This document shows positions 14,308-21,432 of a stretch of DNA of 30,258 bases, in pieces. This stretch comes from Bacillota bacterium (lineage in GTDB: Bacteria; Bacillota; Clostridia; Christensenellales; Aristaeellaceae), in contig JAEWYP010000035.1 in assembly GCA_023395615.1 (NCBI GenBank), positions 1 through 30,258 on the forward strand. Direction: 5' to 3'. The notes below the pieces were generated by a model. That model worked only from the letters and a program-made list of their open reading frames with translations. It made no database searches and had not been told where the DNA came from. Within the stretch, counting starts at the first letter, position 1, and each line of letters begins with the position of its first letter. A program made the translations under genes and the position numbers.

Positions 14308-15159
14308 TTATTGACCTGTAACGCCTGTGCCAAAGTAGAGAATGTCGCTGATATCGCGCTCGCTGCCCTCGCTGACGCTGTTATACACCTTGCCGTGAAA
14401 AAGCAAAGTGCTGCTGCCGCCGCCGTCCAGGTTGAAGGCGGTCACACAGCCCAGATCGCCCATAAACTGCGCCAGCTGCTTGTGCGTTACCCCGCGGCTC
14501 TGGTTCTGTCGGCCGTCCACCACTACCAGCACGTAGGAAAGCGGGCCGACCTGCCCGATGGCGGTGCGGGGGCTGCGATCCTGCGGGGCGAAACCGTACT
14601 GATTATACACAGTCTGCACTTCGCCGTCCATTACCAGCACCGGGCCGAAGTAATAGCACTGCGCCACATTCAGCGTTTTCAGCGCTTCGGAAAGCGTGGC
14701 TTTTGCAGGTTTGCGTAAAGGGTGAAAGTCGCCCGCCGTGTCGATCAGCAGATAGTCCAGCTCCATCGCGCCGGACTTGCGCAATACCTGCCCCTGCCGC
14801 ACGATGTAACCGCTGCTGCGGAACAGGTACCCGTCGCCGTTTACGCCGACCACCGCGTTATAAGCCGCGCCGATCACACTGGCCGGGGCTTTGGCGGTCT
14901 CGCCGGGGTCGCAGGACAGGGCGGTTCTCAGTTGGCTGGGATCGGAAATCTCCACGTGCGCCACATGGTATATGCTGTTGTCGCGCTGAATATCCTCAAT
15001 CCACACATGCAGGGTTTCATCCTGATACTCGTGGTCGTTCAGGTAGTTGGCTTCGTTCGCCACTGGGGCGGGGGAAAAATCCATCGGCAGGGAGGTTGCG
15101 GCAGCCAGCCCGGGAAAAAGCAGGCACAGCGCCGAAAGCAGGGAAAGCAGTTTTTTCAT
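14308..15159 (-). CDS. Secreted phosphodiester glycosidase (NAGPA-domain) paralog 2
   Basis: 283 residues, clear tandem paralog of the gene at 13244. Signal peptide MKKLLSLLSALCLLFPGLAAA. Same domain landmarks in the same order: YHVAHVEISDPSQLRTAL, GAAYNAVVGVNGDGY, YYFGPVLVMDGE, SPRTAIGQVGPLSYVLVVVDGR and FNLDGGGSSTLLFHGKVYN, with the SEGSERDISDILYFGTG ending also seen in paralog 1. It starts five bases after the glycosyltransferase stop, so the two are co-transcribed. The substrate may be a sugar-phosphate link in a cell wall polymer; this is inference from family and neighbours. Confidence 0.88.
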   Translation of the reverse strand: MKKLLSLLSALCLLFPGLAAATSLPMDFSPAPVANEANYLNDHEYQDETLHVWIEDIQRDNSIYHVAHVEISDPSQLRTALSCDPGETAKAPASVIGAAYNAVVGVNGDGYLFRSSGYIVRQGQVLRKSGAMELDYLLIDTAGDFHPLRKPAKATLSEALKTLNVAQCYYFGPVLVMDGEVQTVYNQYGFAPQDRSPRTAIGQVGPLSYVLVVVDGRQNQSRGVTHKQLAQFMGDLGCVTAFNLDGGGSSTLLFHGKVYNSVSEGSERDISDILYFGTGVTGQ

Positions 15160-15164
15160 CAGGT

Positions 15165-16319
15165 TCAGGGTTCCTCCCGTGCGATGTCGGCGTCCTTGGG
15201 GCGGCCCCCGAAAACCCAGCGCCGCTGTATATAGTAACTCAGGAAAAACAGAGCGATATCCACCGGGATTTTGACCAGATTATCATTCCAGCCAAACCAG
15301 ATATGCAGGCTGCTGGTGAGCCATGCGGACAGGCACACGATCACCACAACCGTCACGGCATAGCGCCAGAAGGCGGTGCCCAGTTTTTTACTGCTGCCGA
15401 ATACGTATTTTCGATTGATGAGGAAATTGAAAACAGAACTTACGATGCGTGCCAGCACCACAGCCAGCCCGATGCGGGCCACAAAGCGGAAAAACAGAAA
15501 GCCGACCGTGGTGTTTAATGCGGGCACATGCTCGTGGAACAGAGTATTCAGCAACAGGTACATTCCGTAATCCACACAGAAGCTTAAGAGCGACGCGGTG
15601 ATGAAGCGGAAAAACCGCGACAGAATTACCCGGTAGATCCGCCAGCTGTCCTTGACGGGGTTAAAATGGCTGCCTTCGTTGTTGTTTTCGTATACGGTTT
15701 CAATCGGCAGGGCGCGGATGGGGATGCGGTCGGCGGTGCAGTCGATCAACTGGTTCATCTCGTACTCGTACCGGTCTCCCTTTGTTTCCAGAAAACGGGG
15801 CAGCAGCGCGCGGGCAAAACCGCGCAGCCCGGTCTGGGTATCCTTGACGAGCTGCCCATACAGCACGCGGAACACCGCCGTGGTGATACGGTTGCCCATG
15901 CGGCTTTTACGCGGCACATTGGGCTGGGAAAAATCCCGGCTGCCCAGCAGCAGGCCGCTTCCGTCCGCGTGCAGGGCTTCGGCCATACGCAGGGTATCCG
16001 GCACGGTGTGCTGTCCGTCGCTGTCCGCGGTGAGGATATACGCGCACTCCGGGTAATCTTCCCACAGGCAGCGCATCCCGGCGCGCAGGGCGTAGCCTTT
16101 GCCATGGTTGGGGGTATAGCGAAGCACCCGCACGCGCGGGTCGGCCTCCTGCCCCAGGGCGCTGAATATCCCGTCGTATGCGGGGCCGGAACCGTCGTCC
16201 ACCACCACGATCCGGGCAAACCCCGCGTTGAGCAACGCGGCCACATAGGGCGGCAGTTTGCGGTCGGGCTGGTAACTGGGGATCAGAACGGCGGTATCGC
16301 CTGCGGTTTGGTTAAACAT
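15165..16319 (-). CDS. Glycosyltransferase family 2 fused to a GtrA-like membrane domain
   Basis: 384 residues. The N-terminal ~230 residues are a GT2 domain of the polyprenyl-phosphate sugar synthase type: LIPSYQP, IVVVDDGSG, NHGKGYALRAGM and the metal-binding TADSDGQH, then DTQTGLRGF. The C-terminal ~150 residues carry four predicted membrane helices with the GtrA pattern (SFCVDYGMYLLLN, ARIVSSVFNFLINRKYVF, YYIQRRWVF). Such proteins make undecaprenyl-phosphate sugar and help move it across the membrane. ATG at 16319 is chosen over an upstream TTG because AAAGGGAAG precedes it. Lies 23 bases after the M1-like gene. Confidence 0.92.
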   Translation of the reverse strand: MFNQTAGDTAVLIPSYQPDRKLPPYVAALLNAGFARIVVVDDGSGPAYDGIFSALGQEADPRVRVLRYTPNHGKGYALRAGMRCLWEDYPECAYILTADSDGQHTVPDTLRMAEALHADGSGLLLGSRDFSQPNVPRKSRMGNRITTAVFRVLYGQLVKDTQTGLRGFARALLPRFLETKGDRYEYEMNQLIDCTADRIPIRALPIETVYENNNEGSHFNPVKDSWRIYRVILSRFFRFITASLLSFCVDYGMYLLLNTLFHEHVPALNTTVGFLFFRFVARIGLAVVLARIVSSVFNFLINRKYVFGSSKKLGTAFWRYAVTVVVIVCLSAWLTSSLHIWFGWNDNLVKIPVDIALFFLSYYIQRRWVFGGRPKDADIAREEP

Positions 16320-16342
16320 TGGGCTTCTTCCCTTTCGTACCG

Positions 16343-17860
16343 TCAATTGCTCAGGTAAGTATCCAGATAATCGGTCAGCAGCGGCGACCAGTCCTCGCCG
16401 GTATGGGTTTTCAGCAGCGTTTCGAAGTCCGCGCGGGTGGCAAGGTGAAACGCGTACGTATCATAATAGGCGCGCAGGAAACCGTCAAGCGTTCCGTTCA
16501 GGGCGGTGTTGAGCGCGCACATCGCGGCCGCCCCTCGCCCGTATACCACCAGCCGGTACTCGCTCAGATCGCCGAAGTAATCCACGGGGCTTCCGGGGGT
16601 AACGCCCTGCGGCACGGTGACCAGCATGGCGGTATCGGCCAGCGAATATTGCAGGTCGGCCCGGGCGGAGGCGCCGCGGTACGTTTCCCAGTAATCCAGC
16701 AGGGAAAACTGGCTGAGGGTCTCGTCCTGCCAGGCCTGGTTGAAACCGTCGCTGCCGACGACGGCGTACCACCACTGGTGCGCGGTTTGCAGCGCCACGG
16801 CCTGTTCCGGCGCGTCGCCCTGCGCCGCGAGCTTTGCGGAGGAAACCATCGAAAGCGCCGGGTATTCCGCCGCGTCAATGGGGAGGCTCGCCTCGCACAG
16901 GGTGTAGGTTGGGTAGGGATACGCGCCGTAACGATCAGCGAAACAGGCAAGGGCGCGCAGGGCGGTAGTAAGCATCGTTTTCGCGTTCGCGTCGGTCAGG
17001 GCCAGCGCCCGCACCAGCACGCCGTTTTGTTTAGCGGTCTGCTCGCGGTAGGCGGTGCTTACGCAAATGGCAAAATCCCGAACGGCGGGGGCGGTGAATG
17101 TGGTAAGGGTCTGGCCGTCCGCTGTTTCGGCCTGCGCCGACGCGCCTGTGCCCGCTACAATATAGTCCTTCGGCGCGGTCAGGCGCACGGTATAGTTGCG
17201 GCATTCGCTGATAAACGGATCGCCGATGGAAATATACTCGTCGGTGCGGTACTCGCCGTCCTGCCATGGGGAGGGGATGACGAATGCGTTGCCCAGCGCC
17301 CATACGCCGCCGCTGACGCCATAGCGGTAAATCGCTTCCGGCACGGTCAGCGTGTACGCCATCCGCAGGGTAATGCTTTCGCCGGGCAGCCAGTCGGCAG
17401 GAAGGGCGACGCTCATCACGGTGTGCGCATCGTCGGTGAAGGAATAACTGGCGTAGTCCTCGGCGGCATCCGCCATTTGAAGCATCACATAGGAAAACGA
17501 CAGCTTCCCTGCCGAGAACCCGTTTGGGTAACAAACGTCGTACAGCTCATCGGTCGCGGCGGGGGAGGTGTCCTCGCTGGAAAATGCGTTGGGATAGGTG
17601 CGAAGAACCGCCAGCCGCTGGGGAACGCCGGTGCGGTTTTGCAGCACGCAAACCTGTGTAACGTCCATCGAGCGGGATACCGGGCGAAACGTCGCGTCGA
17701 TCGTAATCGTATCCAATCCCTGTGAAGCAGCCGTTAGCCTTGCGCCGGGCGGGTCCGGAGTCAACGCCGTCTGCGGGCGCGGTAACAGAATCCATACGAA
17801 CGCGGCGACCGCGACCAGCGCGCCCGCGATGATGCCGATGCGCCAGCGCCGTTTCGCCAT
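16343..17860 (-). CDS. Membrane-anchored M1 peptidase-like protein, predicted inactive
   Basis: 505 residues. N-terminal anchor at about 6-27 (RIGIIAGALVAVAAFVWILL), then an external part with the layout of M1 (gluzincin) aminopeptidases. An all-beta region (about 45-275) is followed by the catalytic-like domain: EYPALSM (Glu332) in place of GxMEN, then LQTAHQWW (357-364), where active relatives have HExxHQWW, and the third zinc ligand Glu380 at the exact HExxH-x18-E spacing in WQDET. Tyr440 in VVYGRG sits where the catalytic Tyr is expected. The first zinc His and catalytic Glu are replaced by Leu357 and Gln358, so hydrolysis is unlikely. AGGGAGCG precedes the ATG. First gene of the minus-strand envelope operon. 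Confidence 0.85.
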   Translation of the reverse strand: MAKRRWRIGIIAGALVAVAAFVWILLPRPQTALTPDPPGARLTAASQGLDTITIDATFRPVSRSMDVTQVCVLQNRTGVPQRLAVLRTYPNAFSSEDTSPAATDELYDVCYPNGFSAGKLSFSYVMLQMADAAEDYASYSFTDDAHTVMSVALPADWLPGESITLRMAYTLTVPEAIYRYGVSGGVWALGNAFVIPSPWQDGEYRTDEYISIGDPFISECRNYTVRLTAPKDYIVAGTGASAQAETADGQTLTTFTAPAVRDFAICVSTAYREQTAKQNGVLVRALALTDANAKTMLTTALRALACFADRYGAYPYPTYTLCEASLPIDAAEYPALSMVSSAKLAAQGDAPEQAVALQTAHQWWYAVVGSDGFNQAWQDETLSQFSLLDYWETYRGASARADLQYSLADTAMLVTVPQGVTPGSPVDYFGDLSEYRLVVYGRGAAAMCALNTALNGTLDGFLRAYYDTYAFHLATRADFETLLKTHTGEDWSPLLTDYLDTYLSN

Positions 17861-17891
17861 GCCGCACGCTCCCTACTGGTTCGGAAAGCAC

Positions 17892-18040
17892 TGAATCAAT
17901 CCCTTTCTCGCCTTCCTTCGCGGAGCACCGTGTCTTCGGGTTCGATAAGCCTTGAAATAGCGCCGCTATTCCTTCGGTTTTTCTTGCCCAAATCTGCAGC
18001 GCCCCGCTTTGGCAGCCGCGAAGCGATTGAACCATCGCAT
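17892..18040. repeat. Dispersed ~140-bp repeat, copy B
   Basis: Partner of copy A (12260-12398). On the minus strand it lies inside the leader of the M1-like gene. The minus RNA could pair CTTCGCGG near one end with CCGCGAAG near the other (both 8 bases), and contains a perfect AATAGC-GGC-GCTATT hairpin in the middle. Together with the promoter and the 53-bp tandem repeat it fills the gene-free stretch 17861-18301. Confidence 0.8.
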
Positions 18041-18056
18041 CCCTGGAACTGGAAAT

Positions 18057-18068
18057 ATTATACCACAC
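18057..18068 (-). promoter_or_regulatory. Extended -10 promoter of the M1-like/glycan operon
   Basis: Minus-strand TGTGG-TATAAT, with TATAAT at 18062-18057 and TG one base before it. No good -35 hexamer at the usual distance. The leader to the ATG at 17860 would be about 190 bases and would contain repeat B. Confidence 0.5.
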
Positions 18069-18103
18069 CCGCCGCATACACGCAGCCGAACCGCCGGATT
18101 GTT

Positions 18104-18262
18104 ACGTTTCACGCCTGACGGCGTTCGGATGCACAGCGCTTGGGCCGCTCGGAGTAACGTTTCACGCCTGACGGCGTTCGGATGCACAGCGTTTGGGCCG
18201 CCCGGAGTAACGTTTCACGCCTGACGGCGCGCAGGTATGCAGCGTTTGGGCCGCCCGGCGCA
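18104..18262. repeat. 53-bp tandem repeat, three copies
   Basis: Units begin at 18104, 18157 and 18210, each with ACGTTTCACGCCTGACGGCG. Units 1 and 2 differ at only a few positions (GCGCTTGGG/GCGTTTGGG, GCTCGG/GCCCGG); unit 3 diverges in its middle (CGCAGGTATGC for TTCGGATGC). Each unit contains a small ACGCC-TGAC-GGCG hairpin. The array lies between the alaS stop and the operon promoter. Confidence 0.9.
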
Positions 18263-18301
18263 TTGCCGTGCGGCCCAGATTTTGCGGGTGTGGACGACAA
18301 A

Positions 18302-20101
18302 TTATTCCGCTTTCGCGCCGATCACCGCTTTGATGCGGCGTACGCCCGCGGAGGAGCTTTCTTCCTTCTGGATTTTGAAGGAAACCAGCTCGGCGGTGTT
18401 GTTCGCGTGCGGGCCGCCGCAAATTTCTTTGCTGAACTTGCCCATGGTGTACATTTTTACTTTTTCGCCGTACTTGCTTTCAAACAGGCCGATTGCGCCT
18501 TCCGCCTTGGCGTCCGCCACGGTGGTTTCCACGCAGGTGATGGGCGCGGCGGCGGCAATGGCTTCGTTTACCAGCTTTTCCACCTCGGCAATCTCTTCCG
18601 GGGTCATCTTGCGGCCGAAAGAAAAATCAAACCGCAGGCGTTCGGCAGTGATGTTGCTGCCCTTTTGCGCCACTTCCGGCCCCAGCACCTTACGGAGCGC
18701 CGCGTGCAGCAGGTGGGTAGCGGTGTGCAGGCGCGCGGTCTGCTCGCTGTGGTCGGCCAAACCGCCCTTAAAAATCTGCTCCGCGCCCGCGTGGCTGTTT
18801 TCCTGATGCTTCTTAAAGCAGGCATCGTAGCCTTCCATATCCACGGTCAGGCCGTTTTCTTTGGCCAGTTCCAGCGTCATTTCCACGGGGAAGCCGTAGG
18901 TGTCGTACAGGTGGAAGGCGCTTTCGCCGTCGATCACGCCGTTTTCCACCTTCTGGGCGATCTTTTCAAACTCGCGGTTGCCCTGCTTAAGGGTTTTGGC
19001 GAAGCGGGTTTCCTCCAGCGAAAGCTGCTCCAGCACGAAGGCGGCGTTGCGCTTCAGCTCCGGGTATACGCTCTGGTACTGGGCGATAATTACCTTGGCG
19101 ATTTCGCCGGTAAAATCGTCCGGCAGGCCCAGTTCCATCCCGTAGCGCACGGCGCGGCGGATGAGGCGGCGCAGCACGTAGCCCTGCCCCACGTTGGAGG
19201 GGGCCATGCCCCGGTCGTCGCCCAAAATGAAGGTGGAGGTGCGCATATGGTCGCCCACAATGCGGAACGCCTTGGTAATCGCGGGACTGTCCCCGTAGTG
19301 CTTGCCGGAAAGCTCCGCAATTTTGCCCAGAATATTCTCAAACAGGTCGGTATCGTACACGCTCTTTTTTCCGGTCAGCACGCAGATGGTGCGCTCCAGC
19401 CCCATGCCGGTATCCACGTTCTTCTGCGTCAGCGGCACGTACGCGCCTTCCTGCGTTTTGTTGTACTGCATAAACACGTCGTTCCAGATTTCCAGATACC
19501 GGCCGCAGGAGCAGGCGGGGGAGCAATCCGGGCCGCAGGGTTCCTTATCGGTGATGATGAACATCTCGCTGTCCGGGCCGCAGGGGCCGGTCAGGCCCGC
19601 GGGGCCCCACCAGTTGTTTTCCTTGGGCAGGAAGAAGATATGGTCGTCCGCCACGCCGCAGTCCCGCCAGAGTTTAGCGCTCTCTTCATCGCGCGGGGCG
19701 TTCTCGTCGCCCGCGAAAACGGAAAAAGCCAGCTTTTCTTTGGGCAGACCGAGGTACTCGGGGCTGGTGAGAAATTCCCAGCTCCACGGAATCATTTCTT
19801 TTTTGAAATAGTCGCCCAGCGACCAGTTGCCCAGCATTTCAAAGAAGGTGAGGTGGCTGAAATCCCCCACGTCGTCGATGTCGCCGGTGCGCACGCATTT
19901 TTGCACGTCGGTAAGTCGGGTGCCCGCGGGATGTTTGGCGCCCAACAGATACGGCACCAGCGGGTGCATGCCCGCGGTGGTAAACAGCACGGTCGGATCG
20001 TTTTCCGGGATCAGCGATGCGCTGGAGATAACGGCGTGCCCCTTATCCTGAAAAAACTTGAGAAACATCGTACGCAATTCGGCGGCGGTAGTGGGCTTCA
20101 T
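18302..20101 (-). CDS. alaS: Alanine-tRNA ligase, short form lacking the C-Ala domain
   Basis: 599 residues against about 875 for the common form. Charges tRNA-Ala and edits mischarged Ser/Gly. The class II catalytic core starts at once (ELRTMFLKFFQDKGHAV, then TVLFTTAGMHPLVPYLLG and the motif 2 region). The editing domain has the zinc ligands His459, His463 (HTATHLLH), Cys561 and His565 in CGGPHA; most AlaRS have CGGTH. The protein ends just after SAGVRRIKAVIG, so the C-terminal oligomerisation domain is absent, as in other known ~600-residue bacterial forms such as that of Borrelia. ATG at 20101 with AAGGAGA upstream. Not next to ireB, unlike the usual Firmicute order. Confidence 0.96.
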   Translation of the reverse strand: MKPTTAAELRTMFLKFFQDKGHAVISSASLIPENDPTVLFTTAGMHPLVPYLLGAKHPAGTRLTDVQKCVRTGDIDDVGDFSHLTFFEMLGNWSLGDYFKKEMIPWSWEFLTSPEYLGLPKEKLAFSVFAGDENAPRDEESAKLWRDCGVADDHIFFLPKENNWWGPAGLTGPCGPDSEMFIITDKEPCGPDCSPACSCGRYLEIWNDVFMQYNKTQEGAYVPLTQKNVDTGMGLERTICVLTGKKSVYDTDLFENILGKIAELSGKHYGDSPAITKAFRIVGDHMRTSTFILGDDRGMAPSNVGQGYVLRRLIRRAVRYGMELGLPDDFTGEIAKVIIAQYQSVYPELKRNAAFVLEQLSLEETRFAKTLKQGNREFEKIAQKVENGVIDGESAFHLYDTYGFPVEMTLELAKENGLTVDMEGYDACFKKHQENSHAGAEQIFKGGLADHSEQTARLHTATHLLHAALRKVLGPEVAQKGSNITAERLRFDFSFGRKMTPEEIAEVEKLVNEAIAAAAPITCVETTVADAKAEGAIGLFESKYGEKVKMYTMGKFSKEICGGPHANNTAELVSFKIQKEESSSAGVRRIKAVIGAKAE

Positions 20102-20178
20102 GAGTATTCTCTCCTTACTTTTTCGGCTGTCGCGGGGAACGTCCGGTATGGGGCGCGCATCGCGCGGCACAACAACAT

Positions 20179-20208
20179 ATTATATAAGAAAAAGGCGAAA
20201 AGTGTCAA
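20179..20208 (-). promoter_or_regulatory. Promoter of alaS
   Basis: Near-consensus minus-strand TTGACA (20208-20203), 18-base spacer, TATAAT (20184-20179). The ~70-base leader contains a GCGC-GAT-GCGC hairpin but is too short for a T-box and lacks its GGTGG-ACCGCG signature. Confidence 0.85.
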
Positions 20209-20276
20209 TATTTCCGGGGTTTTTATGCGTGCCAAGGCCGTTTTTCGGCGGCTATCCGCGCGATAAACGCGGGGGA

Positions 20277-20305
20277 TTGCTTTTCGGCTGTTTTTGCGTT
20301 ATCAT
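20277..20305 (+). promoter_or_regulatory. Promoter of the FakA-like small gene
   Basis: TTGCTT (20277-20282), 17-base spacer, TATCAT (20300-20305), then AAAAGGAGCG before the ATG at 20343. Confidence 0.6.
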
Positions 20306-20342
20306 GGACAGACACTGACTGGGTAAAAGGAGCGAAACCGCG

Positions 20343-20594
20343 ATGTTGGAATACAAGTTTGATACCCAATTGCTGATTGAGGGCGAAAACCTGTCCGAGG
20401 ACGCGATCGGCGAATATATCGACACTCATATCGAGGGGGACTGCCGCCTGGTGGTAGGCGATCCGGACCTGATTAAGGTGCACTTTCACACCAACACCCC
20501 GTGGAAGGTGCTGGAATACTGCGCGTCTCTGGGCGAAATTTACGACGTGGTCATCGAAAACATGGAGCGGCAGGAAAACGGCCTGCAAGGCTGA
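20343..20594 (+). CDS. Orphan FakA/YloV C-terminal-like domain protein
   Basis: 83 residues. Matches the segment of fatty-acid kinase FakA (YloV, DAK2-fusion family) that follows its DAK2 domain: LLIEGENL, a DCRLVVGDPDLIKVHFHTNTPWKVLEYCASLGEIYDVVIENM block, where FakA has the VHVHTN-P-x-VLEYA-x-x-GEL pattern and the conserved His pair. The DAK2 nucleotide-binding domain is absent, and there is no sign of it upstream, so this is a stand-alone small protein rather than a fragment: it has its own promoter, ribosome binding site and terminator. Function unknown; it may bind an acyl or phosphate ligand or a partner kinase. Confidence 0.82.
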   Translation: MLEYKFDTQLLIEGENLSEDAIGEYIDTHIEGDCRLVVGDPDLIKVHFHTNTPWKVLEYCASLGEIYDVVIENMERQENGLQG

Positions 20595-20611
20595 ACCATA
20601 CGGAGAGTCAC

Positions 20612-20643
20612 AGCGCCTGCCATACGCGGGCGCTTTCTTTTTT
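20612..20643 (+). terminator. Terminator after the FakA-like small gene
   Basis: AGCGCCTG (20612-20619) / CGGGCGCT (20627-20634), one wobble pair, followed by TTCTTTTTT. Confidence 0.85.
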
Positions 20644-20760
20644 GTATCATCAGCGGTGTCGGTAAACAAAGAAGAGAACGGAATGTAAATGGAGACCGCT
20701 GTTTGGCGTTATCGGCAAGACATATACGGCATAAGGTTGCGCCTGATCTGGCCATGAAGG

Positions 20761-20789
20761 TTTACAAATATATATAAATAAAGTATAAT
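20761..20789 (+). promoter_or_regulatory. Promoter of the small secreted cysteine protein
   Basis: TTTACA (20761-20766), 17-base spacer, TATAAT (20784-20789), in strongly AT-rich DNA. From 20644 to 20760 no gene was seen. Confidence 0.7.
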
Positions 20790-20854
20790 ATTACCACAAT
20801 GGGCAAACGATTCATTAACGTACTCGTTCGTAATTCAAATTTGGAGGTATAAGC

Positions 20855-21190
20855 ATGAAAAGGAAAGTGTCTCTTCTGATGGTGCTGGTTTCTTTATTCC
20901 TGCTGGTTACGATGGCTGCTGGCTCTGCACAAGCAGCATCGGTGAGCCTAAGCTCCCAGAGCGTGCGTGGGCGTGTATGTGATAAGTGTAACGTCGGAAT
21001 GATGTTCACTAGTTATAGCAATTGGAAGCCATGGTTGGCTACAGGAGAAACCAGGCCGTGCTCGCTGGATTCAAGCCTGTCAGATATTCGCCAAGAAAGA
21101 CTTGGGATTGGCACAGACAAATGCAATCACTGTGGCGCTACCCATCAGTTTATTGCCAGACAGTATCGCTGGCTCTGCCCACATCAATAA
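20855..21190 (+). CDS. Small secreted protein with two CxxC motifs
   Basis: 111 residues, family not recognised. Signal peptide 1-27 (KRK, long Leu/Val core, cleavage after AQA). The mature ~84 residues contain CDKC (42-45), CNHC (90-93) and single Cys at 69 and 108 (LCPH), plus GATHQF and several Trp/Tyr. The two CxxC pairs and nearby His suggest a zinc-ribbon-like fold; disulfides are possible outside the cell. A strong GGAGG and clear promoter precede it, and its own terminator follows. Codon choice and base composition are more AT-rich than in the flanking housekeeping genes. Confidence 0.78.
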   Translation: MKRKVSLLMVLVSLFLLVTMAAGSAQAASVSLSSQSVRGRVCDKCNVGMMFTSYSNWKPWLATGETRPCSLDSSLSDIRQERLGIGTDKCNHCGATHQFIARQYRWLCPHQ

Positions 21191-21207
21191 TCGTTGATCA
21201 GTCGAGA

Positions 21208-21247
21208 CTCTTCAAGTAGTAGCATAGATTACTTGAGAGGGTTTTTC
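21208..21247 (+). terminator. Terminator after the small secreted protein
   Basis: TCAAGTA (21212-21218) pairs with TACTTGA (21230-21236), extended by CTC/GAG with a one-base bulge, then GGTTTTTC. The remaining 185 bases before the next start show nothing recognised. Confidence 0.75.
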
Positions 21248-21432
21248 TTGTGAGACGCCGGAACGATGGATGGTAACGCCAAATCATTGCCTGCCCTTTG
21301 GCGGCCACCTAAAGCCGGCGTACTCATGAAGATACCTGGTAATAACAGGTATAAACAGCCATTTTAAGAATGAGGAATAATACTTGTTCCAGAATACCCC
21401 AAAGACTTGTAAATTGAGAGATGGTTTGAAAT

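Noticed and set aside
20102..20178. T-box leader for alaS.
   Set aside because: Leader is only about 70 bases and lacks the T-box sequence and antiterminator.
18182..20266. 694-codon plus-strand ORF opposite alaS.
   Set aside because: Shadow of alaS; His/Ala/Gly-rich translation without any family resemblance.
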